Of a stretch of DNA of 6,659 nucleotides, positions 1-6,481 are shown piece by piece. The stretch lies in NCBI GenBank assembly GCA_947467405.1, contig CANIIN010000149.1, positions 1 to 6,659 on the forward strand, in the 5' to 3' direction. The notes below the pieces were generated by a model. The model saw nothing but the letters and a program-made list of their open reading frames with translations, ran no database searches and was not told the origin of the DNA. Position 1 is the stretch's first letter. Every line of letters starts with the position of its first letter. A program made the position numbers and the translations under genes. The DNA comes from Betaproteobacteria bacterium (GTDB taxonomy: Bacteria; Pseudomonadota; Gammaproteobacteria; Burkholderiales; SG8-39).

Positions 1-1340
1 CCGGCAATGTGATCGCGCATCACCTGCATCGCGAGCACGACATCACGCTGTTCGAATCCGGCAGCTACATCGGCGGCCACACGCATACCCACGACATCGA
101 GTATCAGGGTGAGCGCCACGCCATCGACACCGGATTCATCGTCTTCAATGACCGGACCTATCCCAACTTCATCGCACTGATGGACGAACTGGGCGTTGCC
201 TCGCAGGAAAGCCACATGAGCTTCAGCGTGAGGAACGAAGCGTCCGGTCTGGAATACAACGGCACCAGCATCAATTCGCTGTTCGCACAACGCAGCAACC
301 TGTTCCGGCCGAGCTTCCACGGCATGATCCGCGACATCCTGCGCTTCAATCGCGAAGCGCCGAGGTTGCTCGATAGCGAAGTCAATATCAGCCTCGGCGA
401 CTACCTGCACTTCGAGGGTTACGGCAAGCCGTTCATCCGCGATTACCTCATCCCCATGGGGGCGGCCGTCTGGTCCACCGATCCGGCGCGCATGCTGGCC
501 TTTCCGGCGCGCTTCTTCATCCGTTTCTTCCACCACCACGGCATGCTGTCGGTGAACGACCGCCCGCAGTGGCGCACCATCCGCGGCGGTTCGGCGCGCT
601 ATGTCGAGAAACTGGTTGCGCCGTTCAAGGACCGCATCCGCCTCAATTCGCCGGTGGTGAGCGTGCGGCGCATGCGGGACGGTGTGCTGGTGCAGTCGCG
701 CTCGGGTGGCACCGAGCGTTTCGATCAGGTGTTCATGGCCTGCCATTCGGATCAGGCGCTCGGCATGTTGTGGGACGCCACTCGCCTGGAGCGTGAAGTG
801 CTGGACGCTATCCCGTACCAGAAGAACGAAGCGGTGCTGCACACCGACACGAGCCTGCTGCCGAAGAAACGCCTGGCCTGGGCGGCATGGAACTACCACG
901 TCGACGGCGATGCGGCCGATCCGGTGGCGGCCGCGTCACGATCGCGGCAGCCCGCAGAGATGGGGCAGGGCGCCATGCTGACCTACAACATGAACATCCT
1001 GCAGAGCCTGCGCTCGAAGCACACCTTCTGCGTGACGCTGAATCGCACCGACGCCATCGATCCAGCCCGCATCATCCAGCGCATCGAGTACCACCATCCG
1101 CTGTTCACGCCAGCCGGCGTGGCGGCACAGGCGCGCCAGCATGAAGTGAATGGCGTCAACCGCACGTATTTCTGCGGGGCCTACTGGCGCAATGGTTTCC
1201 ATGAAGACGGCGTGGTCAGCGCCCTGAATGCCCTGCGTGATTTCAGGGCGTCTCTTGGCGGTGTGCGGCCGGCGGCGGATGTCAACTCAGCCGGACGTCC
1301 CGTGGCATCGGGCGGTCAGCGCAGCCTGGAATTGGTGTGA
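1..1340 (+). CDS. FAD-dependent amine-oxidase-like oxidoreductase (COG2907 type), 5' end outside window
   Basis: A flavoprotein of the NAD(P)-binding Rossmann/amine oxidase superfamily, predicted to oxidise or desaturate a substrate with FAD; the substrate is unknown. The frame is open from the left edge (first full codon at 3, reading G-N-V-I-A-H-H). It therefore begins inside the dinucleotide-binding helix, and I estimate 10-15 N-terminal codons carrying the GxGxxG loop are missing. The GTG at 9 is an internal Val codon, not the start. Counting that Val as residue 1, the FAD ribose-binding acid follows at E16 (TLFE), then GG at 22-23 in SYIGGHTHT. Near the C-terminus, FCGAYWRNGFHEDGVVSA (about 388-405) is the typical closing FAD-contact motif of this family. 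About 40 low-complexity residues follow it. The stop (1338-1340) overlaps the next start by four bases, so it is co-translated with the DUF1365 and methyltransferase genes, which points to a role in acyl-chain modification (inference from context). Confidence 0.9.
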   Translation, partial: GNVIAHHLHREHDITLFESGSYIGGHTHTHDIEYQGERHAIDTGFIVFNDRTYPNFIALMDELGVASQESHMSFSVRNEASGLEYNGTSINSLFAQRSNLFRPSFHGMIRDILRFNREAPRLLDSEVNISLGDYLHFEGYGKPFIRDYLIPMGAAVWSTDPARMLAFPARFFIRFFHHHGMLSVNDRPQWRTIRGGSARYVEKLVAPFKDRIRLNSPVVSVRRMRDGVLVQSRSGGTERFDQVFMACHSDQALGMLWDATRLEREVLDAIPYQKNEAVLHTDTSLLPKKRLAWAAWNYHVDGDAADPVAAASRSRQPAEMGQGAMLTYNMNILQSLRSKHTFCVTLNRTDAIDPARIIQRIEYHHPLFTPAGVAAQARQHEVNGVNRTYFCGAYWRNGFHEDGVVSALNALRDFRASLGGVRPAADVNSAGRPVASGGQRSLELV

Positions 1341-2194
1341 AAAGCGCCCTCTATCGCGGCTGGATGCGTCATCGGCGCGTGCTGCCCAGGGCGCATGATT
1401 TCCGCTACGAACTGTTCATGATGTACCTGGATCTCGCCGAACTGGACAGCGTTTTTGCTGGGCGCTGGTTCTGGTCCGCGCGGCGCATGGCGCTGGCGCG
1501 CTTCCGGCGCGCGGATCACCTGGGCGACCCGACCATGCCGCTCGCCGATGCCGTGCGTGACCTGGTTGGCCAGCGCACCGGACGCAGGCCAGACGGGCCG
1601 ATCCGCCTGCTCACGCATCTGGCGTATTTCGGCTATGGCTTCAACCCGGTCAGCTTCTATTACTGTTTCGACGCCGCCGATACCCGTGTCGAAACCATCG
1701 TCGCGGAGGTCAACAACACCCCCTGGGGCGAGCAGCACTGCTACGTGCTCGACCAGGCCCGTGCGCCGCGCCAGGGGATGCTGGCGCGGCATCAGTTCGA
1801 CAAGGATTTCCATGTCTCGCCCTTCATGCCCATGGAGATCGGCTACGACTGGATGTTTGGCGACCCCGGCGAGGAGCTGGTCGTGCACATGATTCTGAAC
1901 AGCCGTCCGGAGTCGGCCGGCGGGGAAGGGTCGCAAAAGATGTTCGATGCCACGCTGCATCTGGAGCGGCAGGCCATCACCGGCGCCAGCCTGGCTGGTG
2001 TGCTCATGCGCTTTCCCTTGATGACCCTGCAGGTCATCGTCGGCATTCACTGGCAGGCTCTGCGGCTGTGGCTGAAAGGCGTGCCGGTGTTCACCCATCG
2101 CGCCAAGCTGGCTGTGGCGGCCGGCACGGCAAACATTCCCGCGGGCGCCGCCAAGGCCCCGGACAGACTGCATTCCCTGGAGACCCCGACATGA
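1337..2194 (+). CDS. DUF1365 family protein (COG3496)
   Basis: A 285-residue protein of the DUF1365 family, whose biochemical role is not established. It is almost always found beside COG2907 flavoproteins and Cfa-like methyltransferases. Visible family motifs are SALYRGWMRHRR at the N-terminus (3-14), FRYELFMMYLDL (22-33), a central LTHLAYFGYGFNPVSFYY (92-109), EVNNTPWGEQHCYVL (124-138), and KDFHVSPFMPM (156-166). A hydrophobic C-terminal stretch (about 223-250) looks amphipathic or membrane-associated. The GTG at 1337 is preferred as start because the SALY...HRR motif begins immediately after it. Its ribosome site (TGGA at 1327-1330) is weak, so translation probably depends on coupling to the upstream stop through the GTGA overlap. 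The last codon overlaps the methyltransferase ATG (ATGA at 2191-2194). The length is slightly above the usual 240-270 residues because of an Ala/Gly-rich tail. A membrane-peripheral partner of the lipid-modifying enzymes is an inference. Confidence 0.92.
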   Translation: MKSALYRGWMRHRRVLPRAHDFRYELFMMYLDLAELDSVFAGRWFWSARRMALARFRRADHLGDPTMPLADAVRDLVGQRTGRRPDGPIRLLTHLAYFGYGFNPVSFYYCFDAADTRVETIVAEVNNTPWGEQHCYVLDQARAPRQGMLARHQFDKDFHVSPFMPMEIGYDWMFGDPGEELVVHMILNSRPESAGGEGSQKMFDATLHLERQAITGASLAGVLMRFPLMTLQVIVGIHWQALRLWLKGVPVFTHRAKLAVAAGTANIPAGAAKAPDRLHSLETPT

Positions 2195-3552
2195 GTACTC
2201 ACTCGACTGACAAAACGTTCGCCATCAACACGGCCCTGATCGAAGCTGCGCGGCTCAAGGCCGATGCCGCGCGCCGGGGTGAAGCCCCGGGTTTCATTGC
2301 GCGTCAACTGGATAGTCTGGCGCGCGGTGCCGTGCTGGCACGGCTGCGCGGCATTCAGCACGGCCGACTGCGCCTGGTCGACCATTCGATCGGTGCCTCG
2401 AGCGACAGACACAGCTTCGGCCAACCCACGGAACGCGCGCCGCTCGACGTGACGGTGCGTGTGCATGACCCGCGCTTCTACGCCGATGTTGCTTTCGGCG
2501 GTTCCATCGGCGCGGGCGAGGCCTACATGCAGGGATGGTGGTCGACCGACGACCTGACCGGCGCCATGCGCATCCTGCTGCAGAATCGCGAGGTGCTGGA
2601 CGGCATGGAAACCGGCCTGGCCAGGCTGGCCGAGCCCGTTCGCAAGGCGTTGCACTGGGCCTCGCGCAACACGCGTCAGGGCAGTCGCCGCAACATCAGC
2701 GCGCACTACGATCTCGGCAATGATTTCTTCCGACTCTTTCTCGATCCCACCCTGATGTATTCCAGCGCCGTGTTCGAGCGGGCCGACATGACGCTGGAAG
2801 AGGCCTCCATCGCCAAGCTGGACCGCATCTGCCGCAAGCTCGATCTCAAACCTGGTGAGCGCGTGCTGGAGATCGGCACCGGCTGGGGCGGTTTTGCACT
2901 GCACGCCGCGAAGCACTACGGGTTACATGTGACCACCACCACCATTTCGCGCCAGCAGCATGACCTGGCGAAGGAGCGCATCGAGGCGGCCGGGCTCAAG
3001 GATCGCATCACACTGCTGTTCGAGGACTATCGCGACCTGAAGGCCGCCAATCTGGGCGGCGAGTTCGACAAGTTGGTGTCGATCGAGATGATCGAGGCGG
3101 TGGGGCACGATTTCTACGACGGCTACTTCGCCAAATGCGCAGAGTTGCTCAAGCCGGACGGCCAGTTCCTGCTGCAGGCCATTACCATCGCCGACCAGCG
3201 TTACGAAGCGGCGCGAAAGTCGGTGGACTTCATCCAGCGCTACATCTTTCCCGGCAGCTGCATACCATCCGTCACGAAGCTGATGGAGTCGGTCACGCGC
3301 GCCACCGACCTGCGCCTGTTCCACCACGAGGACATCGGACCGCATTACGCCACCACGCTGCGCAGGTGGCGCGAGAATTTCTTCGCCGCCATCGACACGG
3401 TGCGTAAGCTGGGCTATCCCGAGCACTTCAATCGCATGTGGGAGTTCTATCTGTGCTATTGCGAAGCCGGCTTCATGGAGCAGGCGCTGGGCGATGTGCA
3501 CATGCTGCTGGTGAAGCCGCAGGCGCGGCGGGGGCCGCTGCCTGCCATCTGA
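2191..3552 (+). CDS. Cfa-like SAM-dependent fatty-acyl phospholipid methyltransferase
   Basis: A 453-residue member of the cyclopropane-fatty-acyl-phospholipid synthase family (COG2230), which methylates double bonds of phospholipid acyl chains at the membrane. An N-terminal domain (about 1-165) carries GSIGAGEAYMQGWW (104-117). The methyltransferase core has HYDLGNDFF (172-180), SAM motif I VLEIGTGWGG (225-234), EDYRDL (278-283), SIEMIEAVG (297-305), LLQAI (327-331), YIFPG (351-355) and HYATTL (385-390). Against E. coli Cfa, catalytic Glu239 (E302), Ile268 (I331) and Tyr317 (Y386) are kept, but Cys139 is Ser192 and His266 is Gln329. It therefore belongs to a Cfa-like sublineage whose product may be methyl- or methylene-branched rather than cyclopropane (inference). 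The start is ATG 2191, with GGAG at 2179-2182 and an ATGA overlap with the DUF1365 stop. The frame stays open back to 2068, but that stretch is DUF1365 coding sequence. It is the last gene of the coupled trio. Confidence 0.93.
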   Translation: MSTHSTDKTFAINTALIEAARLKADAARRGEAPGFIARQLDSLARGAVLARLRGIQHGRLRLVDHSIGASSDRHSFGQPTERAPLDVTVRVHDPRFYADVAFGGSIGAGEAYMQGWWSTDDLTGAMRILLQNREVLDGMETGLARLAEPVRKALHWASRNTRQGSRRNISAHYDLGNDFFRLFLDPTLMYSSAVFERADMTLEEASIAKLDRICRKLDLKPGERVLEIGTGWGGFALHAAKHYGLHVTTTTISRQQHDLAKERIEAAGLKDRITLLFEDYRDLKAANLGGEFDKLVSIEMIEAVGHDFYDGYFAKCAELLKPDGQFLLQAITIADQRYEAARKSVDFIQRYIFPGSCIPSVTKLMESVTRATDLRLFHHEDIGPHYATTLRRWRENFFAAIDTVRKLGYPEHFNRMWEFYLCYCEAGFMEQALGDVHMLLVKPQARRGPLPAI

Positions 3553-3558
3553 CATAAT
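3550..3558 (+). promoter_or_regulatory. Candidate extended -10 promoter for the SMP-30 gene
   Basis: TGACATAAT fits the extended -10 form TGn followed by a five-of-six match to TATAAT (CATAAT at 3553-3558). The TG comes from the methyltransferase stop codon. No recognisable -35 lies 16-18 bases upstream, which is tolerated by extended -10 promoters. Transcription would begin near 3565, giving a leader of about 36 bases. The alternative is that the gene is simply read through from the upstream operon. Confidence 0.35.
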
Positions 3559-3600
3559 CGACCGCGGGGTATCCTCGCCGCGCGAATCAGAGAGGCCGAC

Positions 3601-4536
3601 ATGAATCCGACGCTCACCATGGTTGCATCGGGACTGAAGTTCCCGGAGGGTCCCATCGCCATGCCGGATGGCACCTTCCTGGTCTGCGACATGGGCCGCC
3701 GATCCGTCTCGCGTATCGGTTCAGGCGGCAAGGTATCCAGGGTCGCGCTGGTCGATGGCGCGCCCAACGGCATCGCCATCGGGCCGGACGGCGGCTGCTA
3801 TGTTGCCAACAATGGCGGCACGGTGACCATCGATCAGCCGGACGGAACAACGCAGATTGCGCCGGTGAGCAAGCCGCCGGACTACCAGGGCGGATACATT
3901 GATCGCGTCGATCTTGTCACCGGCGCGGTACGACGCTTGTACGATCGATCCGATCAGTCGCTGCTCAGCGCGCCCAACGATCTGGTGTTCGATCGCAGCG
4001 GCGGATTCTGGTTCACCGATACCGGCAAAGGCGGCGAACGTGATTCGGTGCGCGGCAAGCTCTGTTATGCGCTGCCGGACGGGAGTTCGTGCATCGAGAT
4101 GGCATTTCCCATGCTGATGCCCAATGGGGTGGGCCTGGCGCCGGATGAAACGCGCCTGTATGTCGCCGAGACGGCGACCGCGCGCATCTGGGCCTTCGAT
4201 CTCGACGCGCCGGGACGCATACGGCGCTCGGACTTTCCCTCGGCGCATGGCGGAACGATGCTGTTCCAGTCGCCCACTTATTGCCTGTTTGATTCCCTGG
4301 CCGTCGACGCGGCGGGCAATATCTGCGTGGGTGCGCTCATCGACGGCAGCATCATGGTGATCTCACCGCAAGGACAACTGATCGAGCGCATCCCGGTGCC
4401 GGACAAGTTTCCGACCAACGTGTGCTTCGGCGGGCCGAATCTGCAAACGGCCTACGTGACCCTCGGCAACAGCGGCAAGTTGGTGTCACTGGCGTGGCTC
4501 TGCCCGGGACTGCCGCTGAACTTCCTCAACGTGTAG
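3601..4536 (+). CDS. SMP-30/gluconolactonase/LRE family hydrolase
   Basis: A 311-residue six-bladed beta-propeller of the SMP-30/gluconolactonase family, divalent-metal enzymes that open lactones or cleave related esters. The metal and substrate positions known from the family are all present: E16 in FPEGP, N126 in APNDLVF (substrate side), N175 in MPNGVGL, and D231 in FDSLAVD. Propeller-type strands recur as APNGIAIGPDGGCYVAN, NDLVFDRSGGFWFTD and VGLAPDETRLYVAE. The length is typical for bacterial members. There is no signal peptide, so it should be cytoplasmic. The start is ATG 3601, with AGAGAGG at 3589-3595. It lies 48 bases after the lipid-modifying operon on the same strand and ends before a shared hairpin facing leuA. 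The true substrate cannot be told from sequence; sugar-acid lactones and other lactones are both possible. A link to fatty-acid modification is speculation from adjacency only. Confidence 0.88.
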   Translation: MNPTLTMVASGLKFPEGPIAMPDGTFLVCDMGRRSVSRIGSGGKVSRVALVDGAPNGIAIGPDGGCYVANNGGTVTIDQPDGTTQIAPVSKPPDYQGGYIDRVDLVTGAVRRLYDRSDQSLLSAPNDLVFDRSGGFWFTDTGKGGERDSVRGKLCYALPDGSSCIEMAFPMLMPNGVGLAPDETRLYVAETATARIWAFDLDAPGRIRRSDFPSAHGGTMLFQSPTYCLFDSLAVDAAGNICVGALIDGSIMVISPQGQLIERIPVPDKFPTNVCFGGPNLQTAYVTLGNSGKLVSLAWLCPGLPLNFLNV

Positions 4537-4547
4537 CCCCGGCAGCC

Positions 4548-4587
4548 CACACCCGACAGCCAAGAAATCAGGCTGTCGGTCAGTGTG
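4548..4587. terminator. Hairpin between convergent genes, candidate bidirectional terminator
   Basis: A perfect 9-base stem, CCGACAGCC (4553-4561) with GGCTGTCGG (4571-4579), closes a 9-base loop (4562-4570). It can be lengthened by CACAC (4548-4552) pairing with GTGTG (4583-4587) around a 3-base bulge (4580-4582). It starts about 12 bases past the SMP-30 stop and about 12 bases past the leuA stop on the other strand. Neither side has a T-tract, so it is not a canonical intrinsic terminator. It could act with Rho or as a 3'-end stabiliser for both transcripts. Confidence 0.6.
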
Positions 4588-4599
4588 TCAGATGGCGAC

Positions 4600-6285
4600 T
4601 CAGGCGACCTTCTGCGCGCCGCCTTGGCGCGCTTCACGTTCTGCGCGGTTCCAAGCCGACAGTACCGCCTTCATCGAGGCGCTCACCACGTCGTGATCCA
4701 GTGCGACGCCGGCGACACGCTTGCCATCGATGTTGAGCTGCACGTAGGTCACGGCTTCGGCGTTGGTGCCTTCGCCGACGGCGTGTTCGCTGTAGTCCAC
4801 CACGGCAATGCGCCGACCGCCATGGCGCATCAGCGCATCGACGAAGGCGGACAGGGCGCCTTCGCCCTCGCCGTTGAGCGTGCGCTTGGTGGCGCCTTCG
4901 GTGACGTGCACCTTGATGGCGTCATGACCGGCGCTGCGATCGAGCTGGTAGCCGGCGAGGGCCAGCGGGGCGCTGTCGGCGATGAATCGTTCCGTGAAGA
5001 TGCGATGGATGGTGGCACCGTCCACTTCGCCGCCGTGCTGCTCGCTGTGCTTCTGCACTTCCTGGGCGAGTTCCACCTGCAGCCAGCGCGGCAATATGAG
5101 GCCGTAGTCGCGCTCGAGCACGAACGCTACGCCGCCCTTGCCGGACTGGCTGTTGACGCGAATGACTTCCTGGTAGTCACGGCCGAGGTCTTTCGGGTCG
5201 ATCGGCAGGTAGGCGACCTGCCACGGCTGATCGGGCTTCTGGATGTGCAGGCACTTGCGGATGGCATCCTGATGGCTGCCCGAGAACGCGGTGTACACGA
5301 GTTCGCCCAGCCACGGGTGGCGCGGGTGCAATGGAATGTCGGTGCACTCGGTGACCACCTGGATGAGTTCGTCCGGGTTGGAGAGATCCATCTCCGGGTC
5401 CACGCCCTGGCTGTAGAGGTTCATGGCCATGGTGGTCATGTCCATGTTGCCGGTACGCTCACCGTTGCCCAGCAACGTGCCCTCGACGCGGTCGGCGCCG
5501 GCCAGCAAGGCGAGTTCGCCGGCGGCGACGGCGGTGCCGCGGTCGTTGTGCGGGTGCACCGAGATGATCAGCGAATCGCGGCGGCTGATCTTGGTGTGGA
5601 AGTACTCCACCTGGTCGGCGAACACGTTGGGTGTGGCCACTTCAACCGTAGTCGGCAAGTTGATGATGCACTTGTTCTGCGGCGTGGGCTGCCACACATC
5701 CATCACCGCTTCGCAGATCTCGACGGCGTATTCGGTTTCGGTGCTGGTGAAACTCTCGGGCGAGTACTCGAACACCCATTCGGTGCCGGGGTACTTGGCT
5801 GCTTCTTCCTTCACCCAGGTGGCGCCCTGCACGCCGATGGCGGTGATGCCGGCGCGGTCCAGGCCGAACACGCGCTCGCGCTGCACGGGGGAGGTGGAGT
5901 TGTACACATGGATGATGACGCGGCGCGCGCCCTTGACGGATTCGAAGGTGCGCTCGATCAGGTCCTGGCGCGCCTGCACCAGCACCTGGATGGTGACGTC
6001 ATCGGGAATCTGCTTCTCTTCGATGGCCCAGCGCACGAAGTCATAGTCAGTCTGGCTGGCCGAGGGGAAGCCGACTTCGATTTCCTTGATACCGATCTTG
6101 AGCAGAAGATTCCACATGCGCTTCTTCTGTGCCGGGCTCATCGGCTCGATCAATGCCTGGTTGCCATCGCGCAGATCCACGCTGGCCCAGCGCGGGGCCT
6201 TGGTGATGACCTTGCCGGGCCATTGGCGCTGGGCCAAGGGGGGCGAGTCGACTGGGCGGTACTTGCGATGGTCAAAAGCTTTCAT
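4600..6285 (-). CDS. leuA: 2-isopropylmalate synthase
   Basis: Condenses acetyl-CoA with 2-ketoisovalerate to 2-isopropylmalate, the first committed step of leucine biosynthesis, in the cytoplasm. At 561 residues it is the long form found in pseudomonads, actinobacteria and fungi rather than the roughly 520-residue enterobacterial type. The TIM-barrel catalytic domain (about 30-330) shows DLRDGNQ (37-43, with metal ligand D40), the metal-binding HPHNDRG (244-250, H244 and H246), and GNGERTGN (273-280). A linker leads to a C-terminal LeuA dimer/allosteric domain (about 430-550), which in the family binds leucine for feedback inhibition; it contains NGEGEGALSAFVDAL (471-485). ATG 6285 is the start, with AGGAG on the - strand (plus positions 6292-6296) six bases upstream. 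It stands alone, without leuB, leuC or leuD in the window. It is convergent with the SMP-30 gene and divergent from an Lrp-type regulator. Confidence 0.97.
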   Translation of the reverse strand: MKAFDHRKYRPVDSPPLAQRQWPGKVITKAPRWASVDLRDGNQALIEPMSPAQKKRMWNLLLKIGIKEIEVGFPSASQTDYDFVRWAIEEKQIPDDVTIQVLVQARQDLIERTFESVKGARRVIIHVYNSTSPVQRERVFGLDRAGITAIGVQGATWVKEEAAKYPGTEWVFEYSPESFTSTETEYAVEICEAVMDVWQPTPQNKCIINLPTTVEVATPNVFADQVEYFHTKISRRDSLIISVHPHNDRGTAVAAGELALLAGADRVEGTLLGNGERTGNMDMTTMAMNLYSQGVDPEMDLSNPDELIQVVTECTDIPLHPRHPWLGELVYTAFSGSHQDAIRKCLHIQKPDQPWQVAYLPIDPKDLGRDYQEVIRVNSQSGKGGVAFVLERDYGLILPRWLQVELAQEVQKHSEQHGGEVDGATIHRIFTERFIADSAPLALAGYQLDRSAGHDAIKVHVTEGATKRTLNGEGEGALSAFVDALMRHGGRRIAVVDYSEHAVGEGTNAEAVTYVQLNIDGKRVAGVALDHDVVSASMKAVLSAWNRAEREARQGGAQKVA

Positions 6286-6291
6286 GTGGGG

Positions 6292-6296
6292 CTCCT
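6292..6296 (-). promoter_or_regulatory. leuA ribosome binding site
   Basis: AGGAG on the - strand, six bases before the ATG at 6285. It is the best Shine-Dalgarno match near the gene and supports that start. Confidence 0.75.
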
Positions 6297-6371
6297 GCTT
6301 GTCTGAACGGTTTGGCGAAGTGGTTGAGAGGTGCGGCGACAGTCCTTTGTGGAGGATGACGCAATGGAGGC

Positions 6372-6377
6372 AGTATA
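6372..6377 (-). promoter_or_regulatory. Candidate leuA -10 element
   Basis: TATACT read on the - strand matches TATAAT at five of six positions and would put the transcript start near 6365, about 80 bases before the ATG. No good -35 stands 16-18 bases upstream, as expected if an activator is needed. A second possibility is AATAAT (6396-6401) with TGAACA (6418-6423) at 16-base spacing, starting near 6389. I cannot choose between them. Confidence 0.3.
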
Positions 6378-6396
6378 GGTTGATCCGCGAGGATAA

Positions 6397-6438
6397 TTAT
6401 TGCGAATATTGCGTATATGTTCATATTTATAGCAATAA
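6397..6438. repeat. TATTGC repeat set: two direct copies and one inverted copy
   Basis: TATTGC occurs at 6398-6403 and 6407-6412 (9-base period) and inverted as GCAATA at 6432-6437. The outer pair extends to TTATTGC (6397-6403) and GCAATAA (6432-6438). The near-helical-turn spacing looks like operator half-sites. Confidence 0.4.
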
Positions 6439-6444
6439 AATGGC

Positions 6445-6460
6445 TTAATAGTCGTATTAA
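6445..6460. repeat. Palindrome TTAATA-GTCG-TATTAA
   Basis: A 16-base dyad with perfect 6-base arms (6445-6450 and 6455-6460) around GTCG. It lies immediately upstream of the candidate -10 of the Lrp-type gene, where a repressor or autoregulator could block polymerase. It is a plausible operator, unproven. Confidence 0.4.
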
Positions 6461-6464
6461 TCGC

Positions 6465-6470
6465 TACAAT
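6465..6470 (+). promoter_or_regulatory. Candidate -10 element of the Lrp-type gene
   Basis: TACAAT matches TATAAT at five of six positions and would start transcription near 6477, leaving a leader of about 23 bases. No clear -35 is visible at 16-18 bases. An alternative -10 is TATAAC at 6479-6484, though this lies close to the start codon. Confidence 0.35.
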
Positions 6471-6481
6471 TATCCAATTAT
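6467..6481. repeat. Tandem CAATTAT direct repeat
   Basis: CAATTAT occurs at 6467-6473 and again at 6475-6481, an 8-base period. The first copy overlaps the candidate -10 TACAAT. It may be an operator element or simple AT-rich promoter sequence. Confidence 0.3.

Larger units (their letters stand above)
6391..6475. repeat. Inverted repeat GGATAATT / AATTATCC
   Basis: Perfect 8-base arms at 6391-6398 and 6468-6475, separated by 69 bases, bracket most of the AT-rich region. This is too far apart for an ordinary hairpin but suitable for a regulator binding two distant sites. Chance occurrence in AT-rich DNA is possible. Confidence 0.4.

Noticed and set aside
9..11. GTG at 9 as the true start of the flavoprotein
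   Set aside because: Starting there would remove the GxGxxG dinucleotide-binding loop. The preceding codons (Gly-Asn) continue the conserved Rossmann helix, so the gene begins left of the window.
1316..2173. Antisense open frame of 285 codons opposite the DUF1365 gene
   Set aside because: It mirrors the DUF1365 gene and shows no family motif. The + strand protein carries all conserved DUF1365 segments and fits the coupled operon.
2068..2190. Possible 41-residue N-terminal extension of the methyltransferase
   Set aside because: The extra stretch overlaps DUF1365 coding sequence and has no family similarity. ATG 2191 has a good ribosome site and the ATGA coupling typical of this operon.
2047..3555. 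Two antisense open frames (2047-2916 and 2923-3555) opposite the methyltransferase
   Set aside because: They are low-information shadows of a well-conserved SAM methyltransferase, with no ribosome site or domain evidence.
4585..6306. Open frame of 573 codons on the + strand covering the whole of leuA
   Set aside because: It is the antisense shadow of leuA in GC-rich DNA. Its translation is rich in His, Val, Gly and Ala with no recognisable domain, while the - strand frame is an unmistakable LeuA with intact catalytic motifs.
6086..6448. + strand open frame of 120 codons crossing the leuA start and the gap
   Set aside because: It is mostly antisense to leuA and continues into AT-rich control DNA, where its composition changes abruptly. 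There is no ribosome site or recognisable domain.
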